Shown here in pieces: positions 45,174 through 54,133 of a stretch of 64,000 nucleotides of DNA (positions within the stretch are counted from its first letter, which is position 1; each line of letters opens with the position of its first letter). This stretch comes from Marinobacter fuscus. Its GTDB lineage: Bacteria; Pseudomonadota; Gammaproteobacteria; Pseudomonadales; Oleiphilaceae. The stretch spans positions 1 to 64,000 of the forward strand of contig NZ_PXNP01000019.1 in NCBI RefSeq assembly GCF_003007675.1, written 5' to 3'. The notes beneath the pieces were generated by a model. It ran no database searches. It had not been told where the DNA came from and worked only from the letters and a program-made list of their open reading frames with translations. Both the position numbers and the translations under genes were made by a program.

Positions 45174-46046
45174 ATGCTGTTTCTGCAACTCCTTGCGAAC
45201 GGCCTGCAGGTGGGGGCGATTTACGCCCTCACAGCGGCTGGCTTTTCACTGATCTTCGGGTCTACCAAGATATTTCATTTCGCCCACGGCGCAACCTTCG
45301 CGATCGCGGCATACCTGTTCCATTTTGCGTTAGCCGGACTGGGCATGCACTGGACTTTTGCGGTGTTGTTGGCAGCCGTCAGTGCGGTTGTATTTGGCAT
45401 TTTGCTGGATCGGCTAATGTACGCACCGATCCAGCGCCACGAAGGCTCTTTCTTTACCGTTTTTGTCGCCTCCTTCGGTATTGGAATTGTCGTCCAGAAT
45501 TTGCTTGGGAGTGTGTTCGGACGGGGCTTCATGTCGGTCGCTACCCCCTTGAGCAACTCTGTCGAGGTAATTCCGGGCATCTATCTTTCGCCACTGAACG
45601 GATTGGCAATTGTATCGGCGATCATCTGTTTCGCCGCTCTGCACTTATTCCTGACCCGCACGTTTGTGGGTAAGGGTATGCGAGCGCTGAGCGAAAACCC
45701 TGAGTTGGTTCGCACATTTGGGCTTAGCCCCCGCAGGCTATCGACTTACGCCTTTGCGCTCGGGTCGTTGCTGGTGGTGCCAGGTGCAATATTTACGGCA
45801 GCTGGTACCGGCATCAACCCGGCTGTTGGACACCATGTCATGTTGATCAGCCTGGCGGCAACCATTGTGGGGGGGATTGGCAGTCTTCGGGGTGCGGCCT
45901 GTGCCGGCTTGCTGATCGGTGTGGCAGAGAACCTGGCGATGTGGAAGTTAGGTACCCAATGGAGCGAAGCGATTACCTTCGCGATCTTGTTCTTCTTTAT
46001 CATCTTCAAACCGTCCGGTTTCTTTGGGCGGCAGACGGTTTCGTGA
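45174..46046 (+). CDS. livH: ABC transporter permease, LivH type
   Basis: A 290-residue inner-membrane permease with about eight helices. LLANGLQVGAIYALTAAGFSLIFG at the start and GSLRGAACAGLLIGVAENL near the C-terminus (the EAA-like cytoplasmic loop) identify the LivH family. It forms the channel with the LivM-type protein encoded 9 bp downstream. Ribosome site AAGGAG before ATG 45174. Confidence 0.9.
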   Translation: MLFLQLLANGLQVGAIYALTAAGFSLIFGSTKIFHFAHGATFAIAAYLFHFALAGLGMHWTFAVLLAAVSAVVFGILLDRLMYAPIQRHEGSFFTVFVASFGIGIVVQNLLGSVFGRGFMSVATPLSNSVEVIPGIYLSPLNGLAIVSAIICFAALHLFLTRTFVGKGMRALSENPELVRTFGLSPRRLSTYAFALGSLLVVPGAIFTAAGTGINPAVGHHVMLISLAATIVGGIGSLRGAACAGLLIGVAENLAMWKLGTQWSEAITFAILFFFIIFKPSGFFGRQTVS

Positions 46047-46055
46047 GGCGCTGAC

Positions 46056-46937
46056 ATGACAGCTTATATATTGAACTTGCTGGTCTTGATCTCGGTTTAC
46101 GCGATCCTGTCGACCACACTGAATTTCATTATCGGATATGCCGGTATCTTCTCTCTGGCCCATGCAGTGTTTTTCGGAATCGGCGGCTACACTGCGGCCT
46201 TAGTGGCCATGCATGTTAGTCCGGAGTTCTTTGTGGCGATTCCTATCGCCATGGCCGCTGCCGCTGGAACGTCTCTGCTACTGGCCTTGCCTGCCCTTCG
46301 AGTAAGGGGCGAATACTTCGTGGCGGCTTCCCTAGGGTTGCAGGTATTGGCAGTAACCTTGTTTTCGGAGTGGAAAAGCTTCACCGGAGGCATTGGTGGT
46401 GTCATCGGGATTCCATCCGTGGAACTGTTCGGCTATCCCGTTTACAAACCGTGGCAATTTCTGATTATCTCACTGATTTGCTTGGCGATTATTATTGTCA
46501 TTATCCGGACTTTGGTGCACACCAGTTTCGGACGGAGCCTAAAGGCAATACGAGACAGTGAGTCGGCAGCATTAGCGTCGGGCAAGAATATAACGGTGAT
46601 CAAAACGCTTTCTGTCGTTCTGTCCTCGTCGCTGGCTGCTGTAGCTGGAGCGCTCTACGCCTTTTACATGAGCTTTATCAATGTTGAGAGCTTTATGCTT
46701 GATACGTCGGTACTGGTAATGGCGATGGTAATCATTGGAGGCACTGCAACGATTTTGGGGCCGCTACTGGGCGCCGGGTTGCTGATGTTACTGCCTAGCG
46801 CCCTGACTTATCTGTGGTTCCTGCCACAAACAGAAATCGGTTCCATCCAGCAAATCGTCTACGGACTAGCCATGGTATTGCTGATGATTTTCCGCCCTGG
46901 AGGCATTGTGAGCTCACACCCGGGAGGTGGCAAATGA
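46056..46937 (+). CDS. livM: ABC transporter permease, LivM type
   Basis: A 293-residue permease with about ten helices. LNFIIGYAGIFSLAHAVFFGIGGYTAAL and the loop ALRVRGEYFVAASLGLQVLAVTLF are LivM hallmarks. It has no N-terminal extension, unlike E. coli LivM. The last codon overlaps the ATPase start (ATGA), so the two are translated together. Confidence 0.9.
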   Translation: MTAYILNLLVLISVYAILSTTLNFIIGYAGIFSLAHAVFFGIGGYTAALVAMHVSPEFFVAIPIAMAAAAGTSLLLALPALRVRGEYFVAASLGLQVLAVTLFSEWKSFTGGIGGVIGIPSVELFGYPVYKPWQFLIISLICLAIIIVIIRTLVHTSFGRSLKAIRDSESAALASGKNITVIKTLSVVLSSSLAAVAGALYAFYMSFINVESFMLDTSVLVMAMVIIGGTATILGPLLGAGLLMLLPSALTYLWFLPQTEIGSIQQIVYGLAMVLLMIFRPGGIVSSHPGGGK

Positions 46938-47752
46938 ACGAGCCGTTAATTCCAGTTCAGAAGCACTCAAACCCTGCTCCCGATTCCGGCTTGACAAGCT
47001 CGACAGGGGAACAGGAAGTATTACTGGAGATAAACAACCTCAGTAAAAACTTTGGTGGTCTTCAGGCTATCAGTGATGTGTCCCTAAGCCTTCGGGCCGG
47101 CATTGTCACGACCCTGGTAGGTCCGAACGGGGCAGGTAAAACCACCTTGTTCAATATGATAACCGGTCACATTCAGCCTTCTGAGGGCGATGTGCGCTGG
47201 CAGGGCGAGTCGTTGATCGGAAAGTCACCCTGGAAAGTTGCAAGAGGCGGGATTGCAAGGACATTTCAGGATCTTCGACTGTTCACCCACATGACGGTGG
47301 AAGAAAACATTCTCACTATGATGGAGCCGGGGGCCTGGCTCTGGCAGCTTGGTGGAAAATCAGGCAAGGCCAGGCGATACGACAAAGTGGACCGGATACT
47401 TGAGAGAACCGGGCTTACAGACAAACGCCATACACGGGCACTGGATCTGGCTTATGCCGAACGCAAGTTCCTGAGTCTGGCCCGTATCATGGCAACAGAT
47501 TCCCGATTGTGGCTTCTGGACGAACCGGCGTCAGGGCTTGACCCAAACTCCTACAACCTGTTTCTGCAGTTGCTCAGAGAAGAGGTCAAAGACGGTATCA
47601 CCGTCTGCATCATCGAACACAACCTCGACATAGTGGTGAATATATCCGACCGAATTGCATTTTTGGATCAGGGTAAGTTATTGGCCGATGACGAGCCAGA
47701 AACTATCCTGAACGACCCAACCTTGGCCGCAATTTACTTCGGAGAGCGATAA
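46934..47752 (+). CDS. livG: ABC transporter ATPase, LivG type
   Basis: A 272-residue ATPase. Walker A GPNGAGKTT at about residues 66-74, LivG-type insert after FQDLRLFTHMTVEEN, Walker B LWLLDEPASGLDP, and a C-terminal LivG tail. The signature motif is LAYAERKFLSLARIMA, where the usual LSGGQ is replaced by AYAER, as in many LivG proteins that use LSYGEQ-like forms. ATG 46934 overlapping the LivM stop is the start; the extra ~25 residues before the ABC core (rich in Ser/Pro) are unusual. Confidence 0.9.
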   Translation: MNEPLIPVQKHSNPAPDSGLTSSTGEQEVLLEINNLSKNFGGLQAISDVSLSLRAGIVTTLVGPNGAGKTTLFNMITGHIQPSEGDVRWQGESLIGKSPWKVARGGIARTFQDLRLFTHMTVEENILTMMEPGAWLWQLGGKSGKARRYDKVDRILERTGLTDKRHTRALDLAYAERKFLSLARIMATDSRLWLLDEPASGLDPNSYNLFLQLLREEVKDGITVCIIEHNLDIVVNISDRIAFLDQGKLLADDEPETILNDPTLAAIYFGER

Positions 47753-47754
47753 CC

Positions 47755-48465
47755 ATGACAGACAAAATTCTCCAGGTTGAGAATCTGGTGGTTGGTTATG
47801 GCGGCCGACCCGTGCTGACGGATATCAATGTTCACGTTAACAACAATGAAGTGTTGTGCCTGATCGGACATAACGGTGCCGGAAAATCCACCCTGTTAAA
47901 GTCCATATTTGGACTAGTACCGCACGAAGGTGGCCGCATTCAGTTCAACGGTAAACCCGCAGTCATCGACCCTCGGGCGATGACCATGGCGGGCATGTCC
48001 ATGGTGCCGGAAGGCCGTGGCGTGTTCCCCGGCATGACCGTAGAGGAAACCCTGAGTCTGGGCATGTGGGCGGCGGGAGTTCCCGAAAATGAGCGGGCGG
48101 AGAGAACTGATTGGGTAATGTCGATCCTGCCGGTGATGAAAAAGTTTTACCGGACACGAGCTGGGGACCTGTCCGGCGGACAGCAGCAAATGGTCTCTAT
48201 TGGCCGAGCCCTGCTGAGCCGCCCTCGCTGCTTGTTGATGGATGAGCCCTCGATCGGCCTAGCTCCAAAGTTGTTTCAGGATCTCTGTGGCCCGATACGG
48301 GAACTGCAGCAGAAAACAGGCATGTCGATCCTGTTAGTGGAGCAGAATGTTAAGGAGGCTCTGAAAATCTCTGATCGGGTCGTGGTGATGAAATCCGGTC
48401 AAATGACGTGGGAAGGCCTGCCGGAAGAGTTGAGTGATAATAAGAAGCTGATGGAGCTGTACTGA
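47755..48465 (+). CDS. livF: ABC transporter ATPase, LivF type
   Basis: A 236-residue ATPase. Walker A GHNGAGKST, Q-loop in the VPEGRGVFPGMTVEETL region, signature LSGGQQQMVSIGRALLSRP and Walker B CLLMDEPSIGLAP are all intact. Short, as LivF proteins are. Its stop overlaps the CoA ligase start (TGATG), tying uptake to CoA activation. Confidence 0.92.
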   Translation: MTDKILQVENLVVGYGGRPVLTDINVHVNNNEVLCLIGHNGAGKSTLLKSIFGLVPHEGGRIQFNGKPAVIDPRAMTMAGMSMVPEGRGVFPGMTVEETLSLGMWAAGVPENERAERTDWVMSILPVMKKFYRTRAGDLSGGQQQMVSIGRALLSRPRCLLMDEPSIGLAPKLFQDLCGPIRELQQKTGMSILLVEQNVKEALKISDRVVVMKSGQMTWEGLPEELSDNKKLMELY

Positions 48466-50063
48466 TGCTGAAGAAACTGACCCTGACTTCGTTGGTGTCT
48501 GAGCATCTGGAGCGGGCCCCGGAATCCTGTGCGCTTGTAGTGGACCACCGTCAATTCAGCTACCGGGAGCTGGACCAAATGGGCCTCGCAGCGGCGGCCT
48601 GGCTGCGAGAGCAAGGTGTTCGCCCAGGTGACCGCGTGGCTGTATGGCTAGTTAACCGGCCTGAGTGGCTCGCGTTAATGCTGGGATTATCCCGCATCGG
48701 CGCTGTGCTGGTGGCCGTGAACACTCGTTATAGAACGGAAGAATTGCAACACATCCTGTCTCTGTCGGGAGCCCGAATTCTGATCATGCAGCCACGTTTT
48801 CGGAACATTGATTTTCAGGCTTTGCTGCAGGACCTCAAGCCCCACACGTTACCCGACCTGGAAGCGATTGCAGTGCTTGATCCGGAAATGCCATTACCAA
48901 AGCTGGAAGGGTGTTCCGGGCTGACCTTTCCTGACCTGGCGAACACAAATGCATCGCAAGTAGCTGATAAATCCCGCGATGATGACTTGGCTATACTGTT
49001 TACCACCTCAGGCACTACTAAAATGCCGAAGTTGGTGATGCATACTCAATACTCGCTGGCCAGCCACGCACAATGCGTGGCTGAAGCGTTTATGCTTAAT
49101 CAGCCGGGCGCAGGCCTGCTTGCTCCGTTACCATTCTGTGGAACCTTTGGTTTGGTTCCGGCGATTGCAGCTCTGGCCGCAGGTACGCCCATTGCGGTCA
49201 TGGAGACGTTTGATGCTAAGCCCGCAGTTGAACTGATCCGAAAACTCCGGTTAACCCACCTGTTCGGCAGTGACGAGATGTATCGGCGTATCCTTGATGT
49301 GCTGCCCGAGAGCGCTAGCCTGGATAGCCTCCGGGTATGTGGCTTTGCCGCATTCCAGACGGGCGCGGAAGAGCTTGTCCGGCAGGCTGATGCCCGGGGC
49401 ATTCCGATTGCAGGTGTCTATGGATCAAGTGAGGTGCAGGCTCTGTTTTCTATTCAGCCTACGCAAAAGAATATGCACGAACGGTGCAAAGGCGGTGGCT
49501 TTCCTGCCGATCCGGAGGCGAAGGTGAGGATTCGCGACACTGAGTCTGGTGAGTTGATGCCTCCGGAGCAGAGCGGCATTCTGGAGATTAACGCTACGGG
49601 TAACTTCTCCGGGTATTTCAACAACCCTCTCGCCACCTCTGAGGTCATTGATCAGGATGGATACTTCTCTACCGGGGATATTGGCTACCTATGCAAGGAT
49701 GGTTCGTTCGTCTACCAAACCCGACAGGGTGATGCAATCCGCCTGAGCGGGTTCCTGGTAAACCCGTCAGAAATCGAAGATGTCCTGAAAGGCTGCCCGG
49801 GTATCGTCGAAGCCCAAGTGATTGGAGCAGATGTTGATGGCGTGCAGTCTTGTGTTGCCTTCGTGATTGCCGAACCGGGCAGCAATATTGATGCCGATGG
49901 CATCAGAGCATGGCTTCGAAACGTTATCGCACCATTCAAGGTGCCGTCTCGAGTCTGGTTTCTGGATGCCTTCCCAGTTACGGATAGCCCCAATGGCGTC
50001 AAGATCCAAAGGGCCAAGCTGAGAGAAATGGCTGCCGAGCGTGATTTGGGTGTTAGCAACTAG
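48465..50063 (+). CDS. AMP-forming CoA ligase of the ABC operon
   Basis: A 532-residue adenylate-forming ligase. FTTSGTTKMPKLVMH at about 181-195 is the phosphate-binding loop (Lys/Met replace the more usual Gly-x-Pro-Lys-Gly form), GVYGSSEVQALF the A5 motif, YFSTGDIGYL and RQGDAIRLSGFLVNP the hinge region, and the C-terminal Lys is in NGVKIQRAKLRE. Overlap with the LivF gene suggests that the imported acid is activated at once. Substrate not readable; a cyclic or aromatic acid is plausible given the transporter class. Confidence 0.85.
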   Translation: MLKKLTLTSLVSEHLERAPESCALVVDHRQFSYRELDQMGLAAAAWLREQGVRPGDRVAVWLVNRPEWLALMLGLSRIGAVLVAVNTRYRTEELQHILSLSGARILIMQPRFRNIDFQALLQDLKPHTLPDLEAIAVLDPEMPLPKLEGCSGLTFPDLANTNASQVADKSRDDDLAILFTTSGTTKMPKLVMHTQYSLASHAQCVAEAFMLNQPGAGLLAPLPFCGTFGLVPAIAALAAGTPIAVMETFDAKPAVELIRKLRLTHLFGSDEMYRRILDVLPESASLDSLRVCGFAAFQTGAEELVRQADARGIPIAGVYGSSEVQALFSIQPTQKNMHERCKGGGFPADPEAKVRIRDTESGELMPPEQSGILEINATGNFSGYFNNPLATSEVIDQDGYFSTGDIGYLCKDGSFVYQTRQGDAIRLSGFLVNPSEIEDVLKGCPGIVEAQVIGADVDGVQSCVAFVIAEPGSNIDADGIRAWLRNVIAPFKVPSRVWFLDAFPVTDSPNGVKIQRAKLREMAAERDLGVSN

Positions 50064-50073
50064 TCTGCCTTTA

Positions 50074-50694
50074 TCATTCGGGGCGGTGCATCTGGAACTT
50101 CTGAGAGGCATCCACTTTGAAGTAGTCGGCGGGGCCGCCACCACGAAGTATAGGCTCTGCTCCAGCGGTATCGTAGATTCCGTTGCGGAGTAGGCGCCCC
50201 GCAATATGAACGCCGACGACTTCACCGAATACCATCCAGGTGTCCAGCTCTTCACCGTCGGCACCGGCAAGCTGGAGTACCTGGGATACCCGACATTCAA
50301 ACCTGACCGGGCTTTCCGCCACGTGTGGTACCGCAATCACCCGGGATGGCGCCGGGGTGACACCCGATAGCGCAAATTCGTCCACCTCGGGCCCGACTGC
50401 CCTGCATGTTTCGTTCATGGCATCGCTTAGTGGACGGGTCACCAGGTTCCAGCAGAACTCTCCCGTTTGCTCGGCATTCCGCACAGAGTCCTTGAAGCCG
50501 ATACTGGAGAAGGCGACGATGGGCGGGTGGTAATTGAAGGCGTTGAAGAAACTATAGGGTGCGAGGTTCAGCACGCCGTTGCGGTCCCGCGAGGAGATCC
50601 ACCCGATAGGGCGTGGTGCCACCAGGGCGTTAAACGGATCATGGGCTAAGCCATGACCTTCAGCCGGCCGATAAAAGTGGGTTTCCTCGCACAT
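50074..50694 (-). CDS. Flavin reductase-like FMN-binding protein
   Basis: A 206-residue split-barrel flavoprotein of the flavin reductase/DIM6 type. RPIGWISSRDRNGVLNLAPYSFFNAFNYHPP is the FMN-binding strand set, and EFCWNLVTRPLSDAMNETC follows. Such proteins supply reduced FMN to a monooxygenase or act on their own as reductases. No oxygenase gene lies nearby. Last gene of the minus-strand methylmuconolactone block; ATG 50692-50694 after GGGGAGG. Converges with the CoA ligase gene 10 bp away. Confidence 0.82.
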   Translation of the reverse strand: MCEETHFYRPAEGHGLAHDPFNALVAPRPIGWISSRDRNGVLNLAPYSFFNAFNYHPPIVAFSSIGFKDSVRNAEQTGEFCWNLVTRPLSDAMNETCRAVGPEVDEFALSGVTPAPSRVIAVPHVAESPVRFECRVSQVLQLAGADGEELDTWMVFGEVVGVHIAGRLLRNGIYDTAGAEPILRGGGPADYFKVDASQKFQMHRPE

Positions 50695-50733
50695 ACAACC
50701 TCCCCAGCTGCAGATAGACGTGCAACATCTATT

Positions 50734-51015
50734 TTAGTCTTTAAGTGCGCTCGGGTGCTCATTCAATGGCGTAACCTCAATATCCATGTAAGGAAACAGA
50801 GGAAGGGAGCTCAATAACTCATGCAGTTCTTGATTCGACTCTACATCGAAGATACTGACGTTTGAATATTTTCCTGTCACTCGCCATAAATGAGGCCACT
50901 TTCCCTTACGTTGAATATCAAGTGCTCGGTTTTTCTCCGCAACCTTGACATCATCAAATTCCTCTTTTGTTAAGTGTGAAGGGGGATTTACCTTCATTTG
51001 AACCATGAACAGCAT
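50734..51015 (-). CDS. catC: Muconolactone/methylmuconolactone delta-isomerase
   Basis: A 93-residue ferredoxin-fold isomerase of the CatC family: it shifts the ring double bond of muconolactone to give the 3-oxoadipate enol-lactone. MLFMVQMKVNPP at the start, GKWPHLWRVTGKYSNVSIFD in the middle and LHELLSSLPLFPYMDIEVTPL at the end are near-canonical. ATG 51013-51015 lies 8 bp behind AGGAG; a GTG two codons earlier is too close to it. Next to the methylisomerase gene it is more likely the methyl-tolerant form (MmlJ-like) than ordinary CatC, because catA and catB are missing here. Confidence 0.88.
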   Translation of the reverse strand: MLFMVQMKVNPPSHLTKEEFDDVKVAEKNRALDIQRKGKWPHLWRVTGKYSNVSIFDVESNQELHELLSSLPLFPYMDIEVTPLNEHPSALKD

Positions 51016-51061
51016 CGTCACTACTCCTCGAAAGTCATTTTTTAGTTAGAAGCTGGGGCCT

Positions 51062-51385
51062 TTAATGAACGTCTCGGGTGATTATAGGCTTAAGCTTTCC
51101 AATAAAACTCTTGCCATGCTCAAACCATTGCTTACGAACACTCGATTTCAGGTACTCCTGATATTTCTCCTCACTCTCAAACCAACACTCTGCTACCGCA
51201 TCAAATGGTCCCACGCCAAGATAAGGAACATGTGTGTCCTTCGGCTCCCGGTCGACCAGTCGAACCTCATATTTATACAAGGCCGGGACATCATGGGACA
51301 TGTCATAATGAACCCTGCATTCTTCCGCAAATTTTTCGGGGGACATATGCTCCGGTCGCACCAACAAATACACGATTCTAATCAT
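51062..51385 (-). CDS. mmlI: 4-Methylmuconolactone methylisomerase
   Basis: A 107-residue dimeric alpha/beta-barrel protein. The whole chain resembles the methylisomerase of the modified 3-oxoadipate pathway (MIRIVYLLVRPEHMS, KYEVRLVDREPKDTHVPYL, AECWFESEEKYQ, FEHGKSFIGKLKP). The residues I recall as catalytic in that enzyme are at the same numbers: His26, Tyr39, His52 and Cys67. It converts 4-methylmuconolactone, a dead-end product of 4-methylcatechol ortho-cleavage, to 3-methylmuconolactone. ATG follows GAGAGG. A generic EthD-domain protein is the less likely alternative. Confidence 0.82.
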   Translation of the reverse strand: MIRIVYLLVRPEHMSPEKFAEECRVHYDMSHDVPALYKYEVRLVDREPKDTHVPYLGVGPFDAVAECWFESEEKYQEYLKSSVRKQWFEHGKSFIGKLKPIITRDVH

Positions 51386-51408
51386 AGGTAACCTCTCAAT
51401 CAGCGGAA

Positions 51409-52062
51409 TTATATGCCCGAAAAATCTACTTCTACAGCGGTGCTGCGCACGATTTCCTCCCGCGAGACCGCCGGATTCACAAACAGCGCACGAACCTTGT
51501 TCCCGTCACTGCAGGTCTCAAAAGTCCCATAGTTCGTGTAAATACGGGTCACGCAACCGAGCCCGGTCGGTGGATAGGTCAGTTGTGGCACAATCTTGGG
51601 GCGGCCATCCCGATCTACATGATCCATCATTACGAAGGTCTGCTTTGCACCGATCGCCAGGTCCATCGCACCGCCAACCGCCGGGATTGCATCCGGATCT
51701 CCAGTATGCCAATTGGCGAGGTCGCCGTTGCAGGCAACCTGGAAAGCCCCGAGCACGCAGATGTCCAGATGCCCTCCTCTCATCATCGCAAACGAATCCG
51801 CATGATGGAAAATTGCCGCGCCTGGTAACAATTTGATCGGCACTTTTCCGGCATTAACGAGATCAGGATCCTGCTCACCTTCCGGAGCATCAATCCAGCG
51901 CCCAAGCACACCGTTTTCGGTATGGAGAATAACCTCCTTATCTCCCTCTCCTAAATGGTTAGCCACCAGAGTTGGCATACCAATACCCAGATTCACGTAC
52001 GCGCCCTCTGGAATATCGCCGGCAATTCTCGCCGCTAGCATAGACCTATCTTCAGTATTCAT
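51409..52062 (-). CDS. 3-Oxoacid/3-oxoadipate CoA-transferase, subunit B
   Basis: A 217-residue family I CoA-transferase beta subunit. YVNLGIGMPTLVANHL starts the fold; the catalytic Glu that forms the thioester is in LHTENGVLG (about residue 48), and RGGHLDICVLGAFQV and FVMMDHVDRDG follow. With subunit A it transfers CoA from succinyl-CoA to a 3-oxo acid. In this neighbourhood 4-methyl-3-oxoadipate is the fitting acceptor (an MmlG-like role), an inference from gene order. Confidence 0.88.
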   Translation of the reverse strand: MNTEDRSMLAARIAGDIPEGAYVNLGIGMPTLVANHLGEGDKEVILHTENGVLGRWIDAPEGEQDPDLVNAGKVPIKLLPGAAIFHHADSFAMMRGGHLDICVLGAFQVACNGDLANWHTGDPDAIPAVGGAMDLAIGAKQTFVMMDHVDRDGRPKIVPQLTYPPTGLGCVTRIYTNYGTFETCSDGNKVRALFVNPAVSREEIVRSTAVEVDFSGI

Positions 52063-52097
52063 AATGCAAACCTTTAACCATTGTTAGGGAAGAAGAC

Positions 52098-52760
52098 TCA
52101 GACTTTAATGAAAACATTGACATAGATACCCGGAGTCACAACGCATTCCGGGTCTAGCTGACCAGCCTCAACGACTTCACTGACTTCGGCAATGGTTGTC
52201 TTTGCTGCCATGGCCATTACAGGGCCAAAATTTCTGGCAGTCTTTTTATAGGTAAGATTCCCGTAACGGTCGGCGACAGCCGCTTTGATCAACGCCACGT
52301 CAACACGAATGGGATACTCCAAGACGTAGTTAACTCCATCGATCTCTCGCGTTTCCTTTCCCTCAGCCAGAGCAGTGCCATATCCGGTTGGCGTAAAAAA
52401 TGCTCCAATCCCAGCCCCACTAGCCCTTAACCGCTCAGCCATGTTGCCTTGCGGCACCAGTTCAAGCTCAATTTCACCTTTTCGATACAGATCTTCAAAC
52501 ACCCAGGAATCTTTCATTCTTGGAAAGGAGCAGATAATCTTTCTGACTTTCCCGGCCTTTAGCAAAGCAGCAATGCCTTCCTCCTTTTGCCCGGCATTAT
52601 TCGTAACAATGACAAGATTTTTGGCATTTTTATTTTTTATTAATGCGTCAATGAGCATATTGGGAGATCCAGCGCCACCAAACCCGCCAATGGCCACAGT
52701 GTCTCCCTCGTTAACCCTGGAGACTACCTCCAGAAGATCACTTGTTTGTTTATCAATCAT
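52098..52760 (-). CDS. 3-Oxoacid/3-oxoadipate CoA-transferase, subunit A
   Basis: A 220-residue family I CoA-transferase alpha subunit. The CoA-binding GGFGGAGSPNMLIDAL is at about residues 21-36, and the RASGAGIGAFFTPTGYGT and ALIKAAVADRYGNLTYK segments are typical. It pairs with subunit B encoded 35 bp downstream. ATG 52758-52760 follows AAGGGA. A general acetoacetate or succinyl-CoA:3-ketoacid transferase cannot be ruled out from sequence alone. Confidence 0.88.
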   Translation of the reverse strand: MIDKQTSDLLEVVSRVNEGDTVAIGGFGGAGSPNMLIDALIKNKNAKNLVIVTNNAGQKEEGIAALLKAGKVRKIICSFPRMKDSWVFEDLYRKGEIELELVPQGNMAERLRASGAGIGAFFTPTGYGTALAEGKETREIDGVNYVLEYPIRVDVALIKAAVADRYGNLTYKKTARNFGPVMAMAAKTTIAEVSEVVEAGQLDPECVVTPGIYVNVFIKV

Positions 52761-52849
52761 TCTATTCCCTTTTGTTTTTGAGCAATAAAAAATAATCGGT
52801 CAAGAAACTTTACCCGACGATCCACCACCTCCATCAATCCCTTAATTGA

Positions 52850-54133
52850 TTAACCTGCAGTAGAGGGTAACCAAAGGACCAGGTCAGGAAAAACAATCAG
52901 GACAAAAACAAGTGCCAACAGTGCGAGAACATACGCAAGGACGCCAGAGAATATAGATTCCACTGGAATATTGGCAGATTTAGCCACGACAAATACATTT
53001 ATCCCAACAGGCGGAGTCACAATTCCGATCTCAGACAGCAGAATAACGATCACTCCGAACCAAAGTGGATCAAAACCCAGGCTGATTACCAAAGGTAATA
53101 CCACCGGTACGGTTAGAATCAGAATAGAAATCAAATCCAGAAAAAGGCCAAGCACCAGATATAGCAAGACGATAAATGCAAGAATCAGATAGGGGGAAAC
53201 ATCCAAACCACCCACCCATGCCACCATCTCCCGGGTAACCCCCGTAAAAGTAATGAAATAACCAAAAATATGTGCGCAAACGATAATTAAACCGATCATT
53301 GCGGAAATTGCACAGGTGTTAACGAGTGCTGTTCGAAATCTTTCGCCGTTAAGGTTTCCGGATTTCCCCGCAATTAACAACGCCCCAAATGCGCCAAGCG
53401 CTGAAGATTCAACGGGTGTAGCGATTCCGGTGTAGATCAACCCTGTCACCACGAGAAACAAGAGAATAAAGGGTCCGGCGACCTTGAGTGACTGTATCTT
53501 CTCTTGGAATGAATAGCCCCTATAACTTTCAGGGAGTGGATGACGGAACAGCAAAACCTTGATGGTGAGCGCAATGGTCAGTGTTACCAGAATCCCGGGT
53601 ACAATTCCTGCGATGAGCAGATCAGCAATGCTCACGCCGCTGAGTAGGCCATAGAAAATTAACGCGACGCTAGGAGGAATAAGCATCGCAATGGTTCCTG
53701 ATATAGCCGCGATGCTGCCAGCGACTCGCTGGGGATATCCCTCATTCAGCATGGCAGGCACACTGGTTTTGGCTAGTGTAGCGGCCGCAGCAGTACTTGA
53801 ACCGGAAATGGCACCAAAAGCCGCGCCGGTGATCACAGTTGCGATTCCGACCCCTCCTTTGACCCTGCCAGTCCATTTAGCGATTGCATCGAACAAAGAC
53901 GACGTAATACCGCTTACTCCCATGAACTCGGCCATCAGAATAAACATGGGAATGGTCAACAATTCATAGGTACTCAATGCGGAGCCTGGTGACGCGGTCA
54001 GTATCCCAACCAGCACATCGGCATTGGTCGCCAGAAAAATGCCAAGTGCACCAGAGAGCGCCAGACTGATCGCAACCGGCACACCAAAAGCCAGTAGCGC
54101 AAAAAGTACAAAAAATGGTAGATAAATCGTCAT
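52850..54133 (-). CDS. dctM: TRAP transporter large permease (DctM)
   Basis: A 427-residue membrane protein with about 12 helices: FGVPVAISLALSGALGIFLA at the start, GAISGSSTAAAATLAKTSVPA, AAISGTIAMLIPPSVALIFYG and EIGIVTPPVGINVFVVAK are DctM landmarks. ATG 54131-54133 overlaps the DctQ stop (ATGA); longer forms are rejected. The binding protein is probably the divergent gene at 55875. Sitting beside methylmuconolactone genes, it may import a methyl-aromatic breakdown product or a dicarboxylate. Confidence 0.92.
   Translation of the reverse strand: MTIYLPFFVLFALLAFGVPVAISLALSGALGIFLATNADVLVGILTASPGSALSTYELLTIPMFILMAEFMGVSGITSSLFDAIAKWTGRVKGGVGIATVITGAAFGAISGSSTAAAATLAKTSVPAMLNEGYPQRVAGSIAAISGTIAMLIPPSVALIFYGLLSGVSIADLLIAGIVPGILVTLTIALTIKVLLFRHPLPESYRGYSFQEKIQSLKVAGPFILLFLVVTGLIYTGIATPVESSALGAFGALLIAGKSGNLNGERFRTALVNTCAISAMIGLIIVCAHIFGYFITFTGVTREMVAWVGGLDVSPYLILAFIVLLYLVLGLFLDLISILILTVPVVLPLVISLGFDPLWFGVIVILLSEIGIVTPPVGINVFVVAKSANIPVESIFSGVLAYVLALLALVFVLIVFPDLVLWLPSTAG

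Noticed and set aside
50734..52760. Ordinary catechol (cat/pca) operon
   Set aside because: No catA, catB, pcaD or pcaF gene is present and the methylisomerase is specific to methylated lactones, so a modified pathway fits better.
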